A stretch of 64,000 nt of DNA from Leptospira hartskeerlii (lineage in GTDB: Bacteria > Spirochaetota > Leptospiria > Leptospirales > Leptospiraceae), in the NCBI RefSeq assembly GCF_002811475.1, contig NZ_NPDL01000004.1:428749-492748 (forward strand), given 5' to 3'. Shown piece by piece: positions 55,423-64,000 of the stretch (positions are counted from its first letter, which is position 1; each line of letters begins with the position of its first letter). The position numbers and the translations under genes were made by a program. The notes under the pieces are model-generated. The model saw only the letters and a program-made list of their open reading frames with translations. It was not told the DNA's origin and did not search any database.

Positions 55423-56382
55423 ATGACTAACAAAGTCAAGATCGGAGTTATCGGGACAGGCCATATGGGCCAATACCACGTAAACGTGGCGAAAACGTTA
55501 AGTGACGCAGAGCTGATCGGTATTTACGACTCTGATTCCGAAAGAGCCACTCAAATGGCGGAAAAACATAAAACTTCCGCCTTCTCCACTGTAGACGATC
55601 TGATAAAACATACTGATTCTGTGATCATCGCTGTTCCTACATTCTTGCACCATGAGATCGGTAAAAAGGCGCTTCTCGCAGGTAAACATGTTTTGGTAGA
55701 GAAGCCGATTGCAGAAACCTTAGAACAAGCGAAAGAGTTAGTGGACCTTGCTTCTAAAAACAATCTGGTCTTACAAGTCGGTCACGTTGAGCGTTTTAAC
55801 GGTGCGGTCCTGGAGCTCGGAAAGATCGTGACTGAACCTTTGTTGATCGAATCCAGAAGATTAGCCCCTTTTAATCCTAGAATTAAGGATGTGGGAGTAG
55901 TTCTGGATATGATGATCCACGATATAGATATCGTTTTGAATCTAGTAAAATCTCCCGTCAAATATCTAAGTGCAGTGGGGACCAAAGTGGTTTCCGGTCA
56001 CGAAGATATAGCATCCGTTATTCTTCATTTTGAGAATGGCGCGATCGCGAATATTTCCGCGAGCAGAAATACACAATCCAAAATTCGGACCCTAAATATC
56101 ACTCAAAAAGACGTGTACATCACATTGGATTTTAGCGACCAAGAGATCGAACTTCATAGACAAGCCACTTCGGACATTCTTCTAAGGACCGGAGAGATCA
56201 AATATCGCCAAGAATCCATTGTGGAGAAGATCTTCGTTCACAAGGATAACCCGTTAAAACAGGAACATGAACATTTTGTAAAATGTATCCGGAAAGAAAC
56301 GGAGCCTTTAGTGGATGGAAGATCCGATATCCAAACTCTGGAGATCGCGTACAGAATTTTGAAAGAGATACATAAAAACTGA
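55423..56382 (+). CDS. Gfo/Idh/MocA-family oxidoreductase
   Basis: The 319-residue protein has an NAD(P)-binding GTGHMGQYH after strand 1 and the family motif LVEKPIAETLEQA, then a substrate domain with GHVERFNGAVLEL and DMMIHDIDIVLNL. It probably oxidises a sugar or a sugar nucleotide. Substrate is unknown. It follows dnaJ by 21 bases and may be read through from the operon. Confidence 0.9.
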   Translation: MTNKVKIGVIGTGHMGQYHVNVAKTLSDAELIGIYDSDSERATQMAEKHKTSAFSTVDDLIKHTDSVIIAVPTFLHHEIGKKALLAGKHVLVEKPIAETLEQAKELVDLASKNNLVLQVGHVERFNGAVLELGKIVTEPLLIESRRLAPFNPRIKDVGVVLDMMIHDIDIVLNLVKSPVKYLSAVGTKVVSGHEDIASVILHFENGAIANISASRNTQSKIRTLNITQKDVYITLDFSDQEIELHRQATSDILLRTGEIKYRQESIVEKIFVHKDNPLKQEHEHFVKCIRKETEPLVDGRSDIQTLEIAYRILKEIHKN

Positions 56383-56391
56383 TCGGGCAGT

Positions 56392-56946
56392 ATGGAAAAC
56401 GGATTCGGCGGAAAAGTATTAATCTCTAATTCATCTATCGTAACGGATTATTTCAATCGTACCGTGATCCTGATGGTCGAACACGATCAATCAGGTGCAT
56501 TCGGTCTAGTGCTGAATAAAAAGATGGATGTTGCGTTAAGCGAAGTGATCCAAGGAATTCCGGAAGGAATAGACGGTTCTTCTCCGATCTACTCCGGAGG
56601 TCCCGTGGATCCTACATTTGTCTCCATTCTTCATGATAATCCTAAATTAAAACAACCTGGGATCGAAGTCATACCTGGAGTGTTCCTCGCCAGAAGTTTC
56701 GAAGCTCTGGTGGAGTTATTAGAACATCCTGATAAAACCAAGTTTAACGTTTACCAAGGATATTCCGGTTGGGGAGCTTCTCAACTAGAAGGAGAGATGG
56801 AACGTAAATCTTGGGTGGTTCACGATCCAAATGCTGAGTGGATCTTTACGGAAGACCCGGAAGCAACTTGGCAAGAAGCCTTGAAGAGTAAAGGTGGATT
56901 GTATAAGTATTTCGTGGAACATACGAAAGACCCGATGTTGAACTAG
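56392..56946 (+). CDS. YqgE/AlgH family protein (DUF179)
   Basis: The 184-residue protein has the family pattern GKVLISNSS...DYFNRTVILMVEHDQSGAFGLVLNK (in parts), YSGGPVDP and YQGYSGWGASQLEGEM. Some members act in regulation of surface polysaccharide or tRNA-linked processes, but the function is not settled. It sits ten bases after the oxidoreductase gene and two bases before the next. Confidence 0.92.
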   Translation: MENGFGGKVLISNSSIVTDYFNRTVILMVEHDQSGAFGLVLNKKMDVALSEVIQGIPEGIDGSSPIYSGGPVDPTFVSILHDNPKLKQPGIEVIPGVFLARSFEALVELLEHPDKTKFNVYQGYSGWGASQLEGEMERKSWVVHDPNAEWIFTEDPEATWQEALKSKGGLYKYFVEHTKDPMLN

Positions 56947-56948
56947 GC

Positions 56949-57455
56949 ATGATCTCTTCTTTGATCGGAACGGAAATTTTAGCGGCAATGATCGCTCCGG
57001 CCGTTTTAATTTCGGCCAGTGCTAGTTTGATCTTTTCTACAGCGAATCGTTTGGGTAGAATATTCGATCGAGTTAATTTACTTAAGAATGAGATAGAAGG
57101 TGTCGTGGATGGAAAACTTTCTTTTCCGGAAGAACGACAAGCTTATCTCAGAAGACAATTAAAGATCCAAAAGAAAAGAGCAAATCTGATCCAAAGATCC
57201 ATGGCTGCTCTTTATACTGCGACTTTGTTTTTTGTTTCTTCCAGTTTGAGCTTGGGGATCATAGTAGCCATTTCCAGCCCGGCTTCTTGGGTGGCGACAG
57301 GACTTGCATTGATCGGCGGAATTTTCTTGTTTATCGCAAGCGGTCTTTTACTGTACGAAAGCCGTTATAATTTGAATTTTATCCAAGGTCAGATAGAATT
57401 TGCAGAATTTCTGGAAGATAAAGTGGAGAAGAAGTCCGACAACTTCCAGAAATAA
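56949..57455 (+). CDS. DUF2721 family membrane protein
   Basis: The 168-residue protein has an N-terminal helix (ILAAMIAPAVLISASASLIF) with the DUF2721 stretch FSTANRLGRIFDRVN, a basic loop, and two further helices (TATLFFVSSSLSLGIIVAI, WVATGLALIGGIFLFIAS). Function of the family is unknown. It is two bases after the YqgE-type gene. Confidence 0.82.
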   Translation: MISSLIGTEILAAMIAPAVLISASASLIFSTANRLGRIFDRVNLLKNEIEGVVDGKLSFPEERQAYLRRQLKIQKKRANLIQRSMAALYTATLFFVSSSLSLGIIVAISSPASWVATGLALIGGIFLFIASGLLLYESRYNLNFIQGQIEFAEFLEDKVEKKSDNFQK

Positions 57456-57517
57456 GTAAAAGCCCGGTTTTAAAAAAGATATCTTGGAGTTCTGGGTCGA
57501 GGATTAAGGAGTTTCAT

Positions 57518-57808
57518 TTGAAAAAGGTTCTATATTCACTTTCTGTCATATTCTTTTTTGTGTCCTTAGGATTTACCCAAAATCTTTCCGCAGACGGTTG
57601 TTATCTTTGTTCCGTAAATAGTTCAGACGCTTGCAGAGACTATTGCAGATTTTCAGGATCCGATTCTTTCGATACTAGGAAACGTTGTGAAAATAAAGGA
57701 TGTAAGATCACAGGAACCGCGGCCTGTCCGACCGCTTCCAATTATAAGGTTTGTTCCGTAAGATCGGATTCTAAACCGGAAGATTTGCTAGCTGGTAGCG
57801 CGAAATAG
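57518..57808 (+). CDS. Small exported cysteine-rich protein
   Basis: A TTG start is set by AAGGAG six bases upstream. The 96-residue product has a signal peptide (LYSLSVIFFFVSLGFTQNLSA) and a mature part with eight Cys (CYLC, ACRDYC, RCENKGC, AC, VC), which could form four disulfides or bind metal. It is convergent with the ABC permease gene, one base apart. I know no family for it. Confidence 0.75.
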   Translation: MKKVLYSLSVIFFFVSLGFTQNLSADGCYLCSVNSSDACRDYCRFSGSDSFDTRKRCENKGCKITGTAACPTASNYKVCSVRSDSKPEDLLAGSAK

Positions 57809-57809
57809 G

Positions 57810-60350
57810 TTAAATTTCCTTCAGATACAAAGTAGGGCTTCTTCTCCATTCGTTCCTTAAAGCTCCGAAATACATTCCTACTACTGCAATGTTCAGAGAA
57901 ATATAAAAAATCCCAATCTCCAACCAAGGAACGCTTGCCTGTATCTCGAATATGATCTCAGACATATAGGAAGAAACTCCCCAAACCAAAACGAAAGCCA
58001 ATACGAAGGAAAGGTTTGCTAAAAGTAAAGACTCCGCTAAAAAATATTTTCGTAAGAATGTTTTGGTTCCACCTATGATCCTTAGAAGAGAAGTCTCTTC
58101 CAATCTTTCCTTTCTGCTCAATTCTAAGGAAGAAAGTATTAATAGCAGAGAAGATAGAACGATTAATCCAGTCATCCAACGGATCGCAAAGGACATCTTT
58201 TCTAAAATCCCTAAGAAAGATTGAACTGCTTTTTCAGTATCTACGATCGTAAGATTCGGGAATTCGTTGGATAATTCTTTTTGGAGAGAATATCGAGAGT
58301 CGGAGGATCCCAACAAAAACGAACTTAAGTAAAACTTAGGAGCTTTTTCCAAAATACCTTTTGAAAATAGTACTACGAAGTTCGGCCTCATGTCGGACCA
58401 ATTGACCGTCCTGAAATTTCGGATGGTTCCTGTGACTTCTACTCCGCCAATGGAGAATGAAAGCTTATCTCCTAAATCCACCTTTAAATTTTTGGAAAAT
58501 TCTTTTTCGACTGAGATCTGGTCTTCTTCTCCTTTTCTCCAGAAATCTCCATCAGTGACATTCTCTGTAGGATATAAATTTTCTCTATAGGATAAGAAAT
58601 ATTCTCTGGTCCTTGCAGTGGACCTCCAATCTCTTCTGAGAGCGGAAAGTTCCATATCTTCTTTTTTAACAAGCTCTCCGTTTACATGAGTGAGCCTTGC
58701 TCCAATCACAGGTGCGGTTAAAAGTTTTTCTACTTTATACTTCTCTGCCGTTTGTTGGAAACTTTCCAGTTGTTCCGGCCGTATATCCAACACGAACATA
58801 TTCGGTCTTCTTTCCTTGTCTTTTGCTCCGCTATATTCTAATAAGCTATCGCTTAAAAAAATACTGAGTAATAATACAAAAACTGAAGAACCAAGTCCAA
58901 CGGAAACCCAAGAAAGTCCCGTTCTAGGTCTATCTAGTTTTCGTAATGCCATTCTTACACTTGCGGAGAATTCAGACCTTTGTAATAAAAATCGGATCAC
59001 AAAACGAATTCCTAAAATTCCAAGATATATAACTACAGGCAAGAAGAGCAGAGTTGCGCAAAGAATTAGTCCTTTGATCCAATCTCCTGTTTCCCACCAA
59101 GCTAATACGAAAAATAATCCGAATACAGCGATGAATGAGATCGACTGTTTGAATTTCAGTTTTGGAACAGAAGAAAGTTCATTTGCAAAATCAGATTTAA
59201 GAGCATACATCGGACTTAGGTTACGAGTAGTGGAAAGACTTTCCCACGCGGAAACTAATGGGACTACCCATGCTAGCACGAACGCCCAGAAAAATGCTTT
59301 TAGATCCGGGATCAGCTTTGGTTCAAAAAGAAATTCTTTATCCGCCATATTCGGGATCTGAGTCTGTAGGAAACTTCCGAATAAAAATCCACATATAGCG
59401 CCAATCGTGGATAATATTAGAAGTTCAGAAAGTACAAGACCTAAAACTAGGTTAGGCCCAGCACCTAAACACTTATAAACTGCGAATGTAGTGGATTTTG
59501 ATCTTACTACAGCTCTGCTTGTGAGAAGTATAGAAATTCCTCCCAAGAAGAATGCGCATAATGCCAATAAGGAAAAGAAATCCAATGTATTCGTAAGGAA
59601 CTTCTGGGATCCTGAGTTTGCTTCGGTGCTTTCGTATAAGATCAGATCATTCTTTGCGAATTCTGAAAATTTACTTTTTTTGAATGCATTTGCATCTGTT
59701 CCGTTCGGAAGAAGTATGGGCACCTGGTAGCTGATCCGGGAACCTCTCTGCTCTAATCCTGTTTCGGCTAAAGATTCCTTTTTTATAATGGAACTAGGCG
59801 CCATGGAGAGAAAATTTCCTGCCATTCCCGGTTCTTTTAAGATACTTCCCTTTAAAACAAAATTACTTTCTCCTAATTGAACCTTTGAACCGATCTTAAG
59901 TTTTAAATTTTTGATCAGTCCGCTTTCTAAGAGTATTTCTCCAGGTCTTAATTTACGAAAAAGGCCTTTGGGTTCCGTCTCTAATTCTCCAAAATATGGA
60001 TAATCGCCTCGGATCGCCTTGATCAAAGATAAACTGGAATCCTGGGAATTAGGGTTTCGGAGCATAGAAGGGAACTGCACTAATTCGGATAATTTGCTTC
60101 CTTTTGGCAATTCCTTGGAAAGAAACGCTGTTTGTTCCGAGGTGAGCGGAGAAGGGCTCGTAACCACCAGGTCCGAACCCATGATGTTTTTGGCTTCTCT
60201 GATAATCGAAGATGTAAATTGGTCCCTATACGAATGAACTGCAAGAACAGCTCCAGTTCCGATTGTGATTGCAAGAATGATCTGTAAGGAAGAGGTCTTT
60301 TTAGAAAAGATTTCTCTGAACATTACCCTTAGGAAGAATCTGATATTCAT
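57810..60350 (-). CDS. FtsX-domain ABC exporter permease (YbbP-like)
   Basis: The 846-residue protein has an N-terminal helix, a periplasmic domain (~50-260), a first FtsX helix group (~265-380), further helices (~410-510), a second periplasmic domain (~515-705) and a last helix group (~715-840). Two FtsX domains in one chain are the YbbP/MacB-like plan used to extract or export hydrophobic substrates. It overlaps its ATPase gene by four bases. Confidence 0.88.
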   Translation of the reverse strand: MNIRFFLRVMFREIFSKKTSSLQIILAITIGTGAVLAVHSYRDQFTSSIIREAKNIMGSDLVVTSPSPLTSEQTAFLSKELPKGSKLSELVQFPSMLRNPNSQDSSLSLIKAIRGDYPYFGELETEPKGLFRKLRPGEILLESGLIKNLKLKIGSKVQLGESNFVLKGSILKEPGMAGNFLSMAPSSIIKKESLAETGLEQRGSRISYQVPILLPNGTDANAFKKSKFSEFAKNDLILYESTEANSGSQKFLTNTLDFFSLLALCAFFLGGISILLTSRAVVRSKSTTFAVYKCLGAGPNLVLGLVLSELLILSTIGAICGFLFGSFLQTQIPNMADKEFLFEPKLIPDLKAFFWAFVLAWVVPLVSAWESLSTTRNLSPMYALKSDFANELSSVPKLKFKQSISFIAVFGLFFVLAWWETGDWIKGLILCATLLFLPVVIYLGILGIRFVIRFLLQRSEFSASVRMALRKLDRPRTGLSWVSVGLGSSVFVLLLSIFLSDSLLEYSGAKDKERRPNMFVLDIRPEQLESFQQTAEKYKVEKLLTAPVIGARLTHVNGELVKKEDMELSALRRDWRSTARTREYFLSYRENLYPTENVTDGDFWRKGEEDQISVEKEFSKNLKVDLGDKLSFSIGGVEVTGTIRNFRTVNWSDMRPNFVVLFSKGILEKAPKFYLSSFLLGSSDSRYSLQKELSNEFPNLTIVDTEKAVQSFLGILEKMSFAIRWMTGLIVLSSLLLILSSLELSRKERLEETSLLRIIGGTKTFLRKYFLAESLLLANLSFVLAFVLVWGVSSYMSEIIFEIQASVPWLEIGIFYISLNIAVVGMYFGALRNEWRRSPTLYLKEI

Positions 60351-61108
60351 TTTTTCTTCCTGGATGCGGTCTTCTTAGCAGTTACTTTGGGCTTTGCACC
60401 GCTCAAAATTACTCCATCTCTCATTTCTAAGATCCTATCTGCCATAGAAGCGACCTTAGGATCATGAGTAACAACTAACAAAGTAGATTTACGGTCTCTA
60501 TTCAGTTGTTTTAGAAGAGACATTATGTTCTCACCATTCTTCTTATCTAAGTTTGCAGTAGGTTCATCAGCAAAAAGAAGTTTAGGTTCATGTATAAAAG
60601 AACGGGCGATAGCTACTCTTTGCTCTTCTCCCCCAGAAAGTTGGCTTGGAAAGTTATGTGCCCTATGCGCGATACCAACCTTCTCTAACCAATACATAGC
60701 TTTTTCATGTATCACTTTTTCTGAAAGGTTTGTTGTCAAAGCAAGAGGAAGAGAAACGTTTTCTAAAGCATTTAACGTCTTGATCAATTGAAAGTTTTGG
60801 AATACAAATCCTATTTGTTCTCCTCTGATCTTTGACAATTCGTCTTCTGATTTGTCAAAGAGAGATATTCCATCTAACGATACTATTCCTGAATCAGCTT
60901 TATCTAATCCAGCTGAAACTGCGAGTAACGTGGACTTGCCTGAACCGGAAGGTCCGATCACAGCAACGAATTCACCAGACTTTACCTGGAATGAAACATC
61001 TTTTAATACATTAAATGTTTGGTCTGCAACTGTGTAAGACTTGTTTAAGCCTGATATAGATAACAAATTATCACCTTCCTTTCGTTTTGACTGACCTAAA
61101 CTCGGCAC
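60347..61108 (-). CDS. ABC transporter ATP-binding protein (YbbA/LolD-like)
   Basis: The ATPase has Walker A GPSGSGKST, Q-loop FQNFQL, signature LSGGE and LLFADEPTANLD, then THD. The GTG at 61108 gives 253 residues; a TTG at 61066 has a better GGAAGG site and gives the usual family length, so the true start may be there. The C-terminus is Lys-rich (TAKKTASRKKK). It pairs with the FtsX-type permease. Confidence 0.88.
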   Translation of the reverse strand: MPSLGQSKRKEGDNLLSISGLNKSYTVADQTFNVLKDVSFQVKSGEFVAVIGPSGSGKSTLLAVSAGLDKADSGIVSLDGISLFDKSEDELSKIRGEQIGFVFQNFQLIKTLNALENVSLPLALTTNLSEKVIHEKAMYWLEKVGIAHRAHNFPSQLSGGEEQRVAIARSFIHEPKLLFADEPTANLDKKNGENIMSLLKQLNRDRKSTLLVVTHDPKVASMADRILEMRDGVILSGAKPKVTAKKTASRKKK

Positions 61109-61233
61109 TTGACAGGAAATTTATTTTTACCTGAAAAAAACCGAACTTGAAAATCTATTCCAAATAAAACCGCGCTCAGAATTTTTTTCAAAAAAATTGC
61201 AGTCATTTTCACAAACTTCCAACCTAATTTTTT

Positions 61234-61262
61234 TTGACTCTAGAGTGAGCCGATTTTATAAA
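61234..61262 (+). promoter_or_regulatory. Strong predicted sigma-70 promoter
   Basis: TTGACT and TATAAA are exactly 17 bases apart. It reads to the zinc-ribbon gene 107 bases downstream. The remaining gap back to 61109 holds nothing else I can identify. Confidence 0.75.
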
Positions 61263-61368
61263 GTAACTCTCGACGTACGGAGAGAAGTTCCGAAAGCAAG
61301 AATCAATCTTCGGACTTATTTACACTCCGTAAATAAAAAGATAATCGATGGAATTTTCTGGGAGCAAA

Positions 61369-61557
61369 ATGCAATTATTAGCAGTGACGGATTTGAACGA
61401 AGAAGAAGCGGAACTTACCCAAGCGCAAAGTAAGCACTATACATGTAAAGGATGCGGTAAAGAAACACCGAATCTCTTTCAGTACGACCTCTGTCGAGAT
61501 TGTTTGAACCTAACATTTCGTCGACTTATCAAGGTTATTGACTCAGTACGTAAATAA
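61369..61557 (+). CDS. Small zinc-ribbon protein
   Basis: The ATG at 61369 has GGGAG four bases before it; the frame begins seven codons earlier. The 62-residue protein has an acidic helix and then C-x2-C (CKGCGKE) and C-x2-C (LCRDCLNL), a zinc ribbon, ending with a basic helix. It may bind RNA or a partner. It has its own promoter and terminator and lies just before leuS. Confidence 0.7.
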   Translation: MQLLAVTDLNEEEAELTQAQSKHYTCKGCGKETPNLFQYDLCRDCLNLTFRRLIKVIDSVRK

Positions 61558-61588
61558 GTCAGATTCTCATCCAATATTTTTGTCCGTT

Positions 61589-61608
61589 TTCTAAGCAAGA
61601 GCTTAGAA
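61589..61608 (+). other. Hairpin after the zinc-ribbon gene
   Basis: TTCTAAGC and GCTTAGAA pair over a four-base loop, 30 bases past the zinc-ribbon stop. It may add to transcript ending. Confidence 0.5.
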
Positions 61609-61621
61609 TTTCACTCCCAGA

Positions 61622-61646
61622 GAAAGCCGGTTTCCCTCCGGCTTTC
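61622..61646 (+). terminator. Intrinsic terminator
   Basis: GAAAGCCGG and CCGGCTTTC form a nine-pair stem over a seven-base loop, followed by a short T-rich stretch (TTC). It separates the zinc-ribbon gene from leuS. Confidence 0.75.
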
Positions 61647-61751
61647 TTCATTTCGGACCCAAATTCAACTCTTTGGTTCCCTATAATTTAAAAACACTTC
61701 TTCTAGTAACAAATCCTAATGGCTTTTTTCTTCTTAAAAGTAAGGAAACCT

Positions 61752-61780
61752 TTCTAATTCCGAATTTTCAGCTCTATAAT
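61752..61780 (+). promoter_or_regulatory. Predicted leuS promoter
   Basis: A perfect TATAAT at 61775-61780 lies 17 bases after a weak TTCTAA. The predicted start is about 50 bases before the leuS ATG. Confidence 0.5.
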
Positions 61781-61839
61781 AGCCTTCCAGTATAACAAAA
61801 AAGAATTGGATTCTAGGCCCGAGGAAAAAACTTCACGGT

Positions 61840-64000
61840 ATGGACTATCCGTTTCGGAAAATTGAATCAAAATGGCAAGACTACTGGGAAAAAAATTCTT
61901 CCTTCCGAACGGATCTACGCTCTTCTAAACCAAAGTTCTATTGTTTAGATATGTTTCCTTATCCCTCTGGTGCGGGATTGCACGTTGGTCACCCTGAAGG
62001 TTATACCGCTACAGACATTATTTCTCGTTACAAAAGAATGAAGGGTTTTGAAGTTTTGCATCCAATGGGTTGGGATGCGTTCGGCCTTCCTGCAGAAAGA
62101 TATGCAATGCAGACCGGGATCCATCCTGCTATCACTACAAAGCAGAATGTGGACAATTTCAGAAGACAGATCAAATTGATCGGTCTTTCCTATGATTGGG
62201 ACAGGGAAATTTCCACTACAGACCCGAAATACTATAGATTTACCCAGTGGATCTTCTTGAAATTATACGATTCCTGGTATGATCCAAAGGCTTCCAAAGC
62301 TAGACCAATCTCAGAATTAGTCCAAAAGCTCGAATCCAAAGGTTCAGAAGGGTTTGAGGACCTCGAAACCTTCTCCGCAAAAGATTGGAAAGAATTTTCA
62401 AATGCAAAGAAAGAAACCATACTTTCCGGATTTCGCTTAGTATATCAGGCAGAAATTCCAGTAAACTGGTGCCCAGGCCTCGGAACAGTTCTAGCAAACG
62501 AAGAAGTAGAAGAATGGGTTGGAAAAGGATACGAAGTAGTTCGTAAACCTATGAGACAGTACATGATGCGTATCACTGCATACGCAGAAAGATTACTAGA
62601 GGATTTATCTTTAGTTTCTTGGCCAAGCTCTACGCTTGAGATGCAGAAGAATTGGATCGGAAAGAGTGAAGGTCTGGAACTTATATTTCCTTTTGAACCT
62701 TCTTCTCCGCAGACCGGCATCAAGGTTTATACCACTCGTCCTGATACCGTATTTGGGGTAAGTTATATGGTGCTTGCTCCGGAACATCCTTTGGTGGATT
62801 CAATTACTTCCAAGGAACAATGGGAGAAGGTTCAGGAATACAAAAAGGTTTCCGCTTTAAAGAGTGATCTGGATAGAACGGAACTTTCTAAAGAGAAGTC
62901 CGGTGTATTCACTGGGGCTTACGTTTTAAATCCTGCTGATCCTTCTAAAAAGATCCCAGTGTGGATTGGTGATTATGTTCTGTATGGTTATGGAACCGGC
63001 GCTATCATGGCGGTTCCTGCTCATGATCAAAGAGACTATGAGTTTGCAAAAGCTTTCGGGTTGGATATACTACAAGTAATCGAAGGTGATCTTTCTCAGG
63101 GAGCTTTCGATTCTAAAGAATCAGTTTGTATCAATTCTTCTTCTTCCGAAGTTGCAATCAGTGGTCTGAAATATAAGGAAGCATTTTCCAAAATTGCTGA
63201 TTGGGCGGAGAAGAAAGGAATCGGAAGAAGGAAAACCCAATTCAAACTAAGAGATTGGTTGTTTGCCCGCCAAAGATATTGGGGAGAACCTATTCCTTTA
63301 GTTCATTATCCTTCCGGAGTGACAAAGGCGATCCCTGAGTCCGAACTTCCATTAGAACTTCCTAATTTATCTGAATTTAAACCTTCCGGAACTGGAGAAT
63401 CTCCTCTTGCCTTAGCAGGGGATTGGTTGAAATACAAAGATCCTGAAACAGGTGAGATCGGAACCAGAGAAACAAACACGATGCCTCAGTGGGCAGGTTC
63501 TTGCTGGTATTATTTACGTTATATAGATCCGGAAAATCCTGACAAGTTTGTGGATGCGAATCTGGAAAAAGCTTGGATGCCAGTGGATTTATATGTTGGC
63601 GGAGCAGAACATGCAGTTCTTCACTTATTGTATTCTCGTTTTTGGCATAAGGTATTATTCGATTTAGGTTATGTAACTACTCCTGAACCTTTCAAAAAAT
63701 TGGTTCACCAAGGTTTGATCTTAGGCGAAGACAAAAGAAAAATGTCCAAGTCTTTAGGGAATGTGATCAATCCTGACGAAGTGGTTACGAATTTCGGAGC
63801 GGATAGTTTACGTCTTTTTGAAATGTTCATGGGACCATTCGAAATGGTAAAACCTTGGAGCACAAGAGGTGTAGAAGGTGTATTCCGTTTCTTAAATCGT
63901 GTCTGGAGATTATATCATTCCGGCGCTGAAGAATCTTTCCGTTTGGAAGATATTGAACCGAACGAAGACGAATTAAAGATACTTCACAGAACTATCAAAA
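61840..64000 (+). CDS. leuS: Leucyl-tRNA synthetase, 5' part
   Basis: The gene starts at 61840 ([16 protein letters not shown]) and is cut by the window end after 720 codons. It has the class I HIGH-type HVGH (48-51) in [20 protein letters not shown], an editing (CP1) domain, the [18 protein letters not shown] stretch, and KMSKS (634-638). It attaches leucine to tRNA(Leu) in the cytoplasm and edits mischarged tRNA. Confidence 0.97.
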   Translation, partial: MDYPFRKIESKWQDYWEKNSSFRTDLRSSKPKFYCLDMFPYPSGAGLHVGHPEGYTATDIISRYKRMKGFEVLHPMGWDAFGLPAERYAMQTGIHPAITTKQNVDNFRRQIKLIGLSYDWDREISTTDPKYYRFTQWIFLKLYDSWYDPKASKARPISELVQKLESKGSEGFEDLETFSAKDWKEFSNAKKETILSGFRLVYQAEIPVNWCPGLGTVLANEEVEEWVGKGYEVVRKPMRQYMMRITAYAERLLEDLSLVSWPSSTLEMQKNWIGKSEGLELIFPFEPSSPQTGIKVYTTRPDTVFGVSYMVLAPEHPLVDSITSKEQWEKVQEYKKVSALKSDLDRTELSKEKSGVFTGAYVLNPADPSKKIPVWIGDYVLYGYGTGAIMAVPAHDQRDYEFAKAFGLDILQVIEGDLSQGAFDSKESVCINSSSSEVAISGLKYKEAFSKIADWAEKKGIGRRKTQFKLRDWLFARQRYWGEPIPLVHYPSGVTKAIPESELPLELPNLSEFKPSGTGESPLALAGDWLKYKDPETGEIGTRETNTMPQWAGSCWYYLRYIDPENPDKFVDANLEKAWMPVDLYVGGAEHAVLHLLYSRFWHKVLFDLGYVTTPEPFKKLVHQGLILGEDKRKMSKSLGNVINPDEVVTNFGADSLRLFEMFMGPFEMVKPWSTRGVEGVFRFLNRVWRLYHSGAEESFRLEDIEPNEDELKILHRTIK

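Noticed and set aside
58690..59361. 223-codon plus-strand frame inside the FtsX-type permease gene
   Set aside because: It is antisense to a clear coding region and has no family features or ribosome site.

Overview
The window reads as a chromosomal segment of a Leptospira species. The evidence is a gene for a DUF1564 protein (a family I know only from Leptospira), a P83/100-type spirochaete antigen, flgB-flgC-fliE basal-body genes, many secreted TPR or FN3-like proteins and lipoproteins with loose lipoboxes, and frequent TTG/GTG starts set by Shine-Dalgarno spacing. Gene density is high, with many 4-base stop/start overlaps and convergent 3' ends that touch or overlap. I cannot assign the species from this sequence alone. 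I saw no rRNA, tRNA, insertion sequence, prophage or CRISPR array.

Layout. 1-5.0 kb: the 5' end of gatB, a ParA-type ATPase with a membrane partner, a MORN-repeat lipoprotein and unknown membrane proteins. 5.0-10.7 kb: a Lol-type ABC pair, then a compact McsA-McsB-like fusion directly before clpC. 10.7-25 kb: TPR and FN3 envelope proteins, mtaB, a methyltransferase, a phosphomutase-like enzyme, a five-gene run of unknown function ending in an RHH/PIN-like pair, and a LamG-like exported protein. 25-32 kb: rpiB, serC, P83/100, flgB-flgC-fliE, a STAS protein, a lipoprotein and a TPR protein. 32-37 kb: transhydrogenase pntB and the small alpha-2 subunit without the large alpha subunit, queC-queD, a 49-residue gene and a CDF metal exporter. 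37-48 kb: type-4 uracil-DNA glycosylase, DUF898, an M48 protease, two alpha/beta-hydrolase lipoproteins, a CarF/PEDS1-type desaturase, an orphan histidine kinase, msrA, DUF1564 and two cNMP-binding proteins.

48-50.3 kb: the most distinctive locus. A clear c-di-AMP (ydaO/yuaA class) riboswitch, with its own promoter and a following intrinsic terminator, leads a stand-alone universal-stress-type protein that resembles the cytosolic tail of cation/proton antiporters. A TMEM175-type potassium channel gene lies just upstream on the same strand, followed further upstream by ppnP. This suggests c-di-AMP/K+ homeostasis.

50.5-55.4 kb: the heat-shock operon hrcA-grpE-dnaK-dnaJ behind a CIRCE operator, with two hairpins between grpE and dnaK. 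55.4-57.8 kb: an oxidoreductase, YqgE/AlgH, DUF2721 and a Cys-rich exported protein. 57.8-61.1 kb: a second FtsX-type ABC exporter. 61.2-64 kb: a small zinc-ribbon protein with a near-consensus promoter, then leuS, which is cut by the window end.

Two proteostasis loci are present (McsAB-like/ClpC and HrcA/GrpE/DnaK/DnaJ). The ClpC N-domain keeps the Glu residues that bind phospho-arginine in Bacillus, while the adjacent kinase-like protein is short and has an Arg-to-Lys change at an active-site position. Together with the riboswitch locus, this is the best candidate for something little described.
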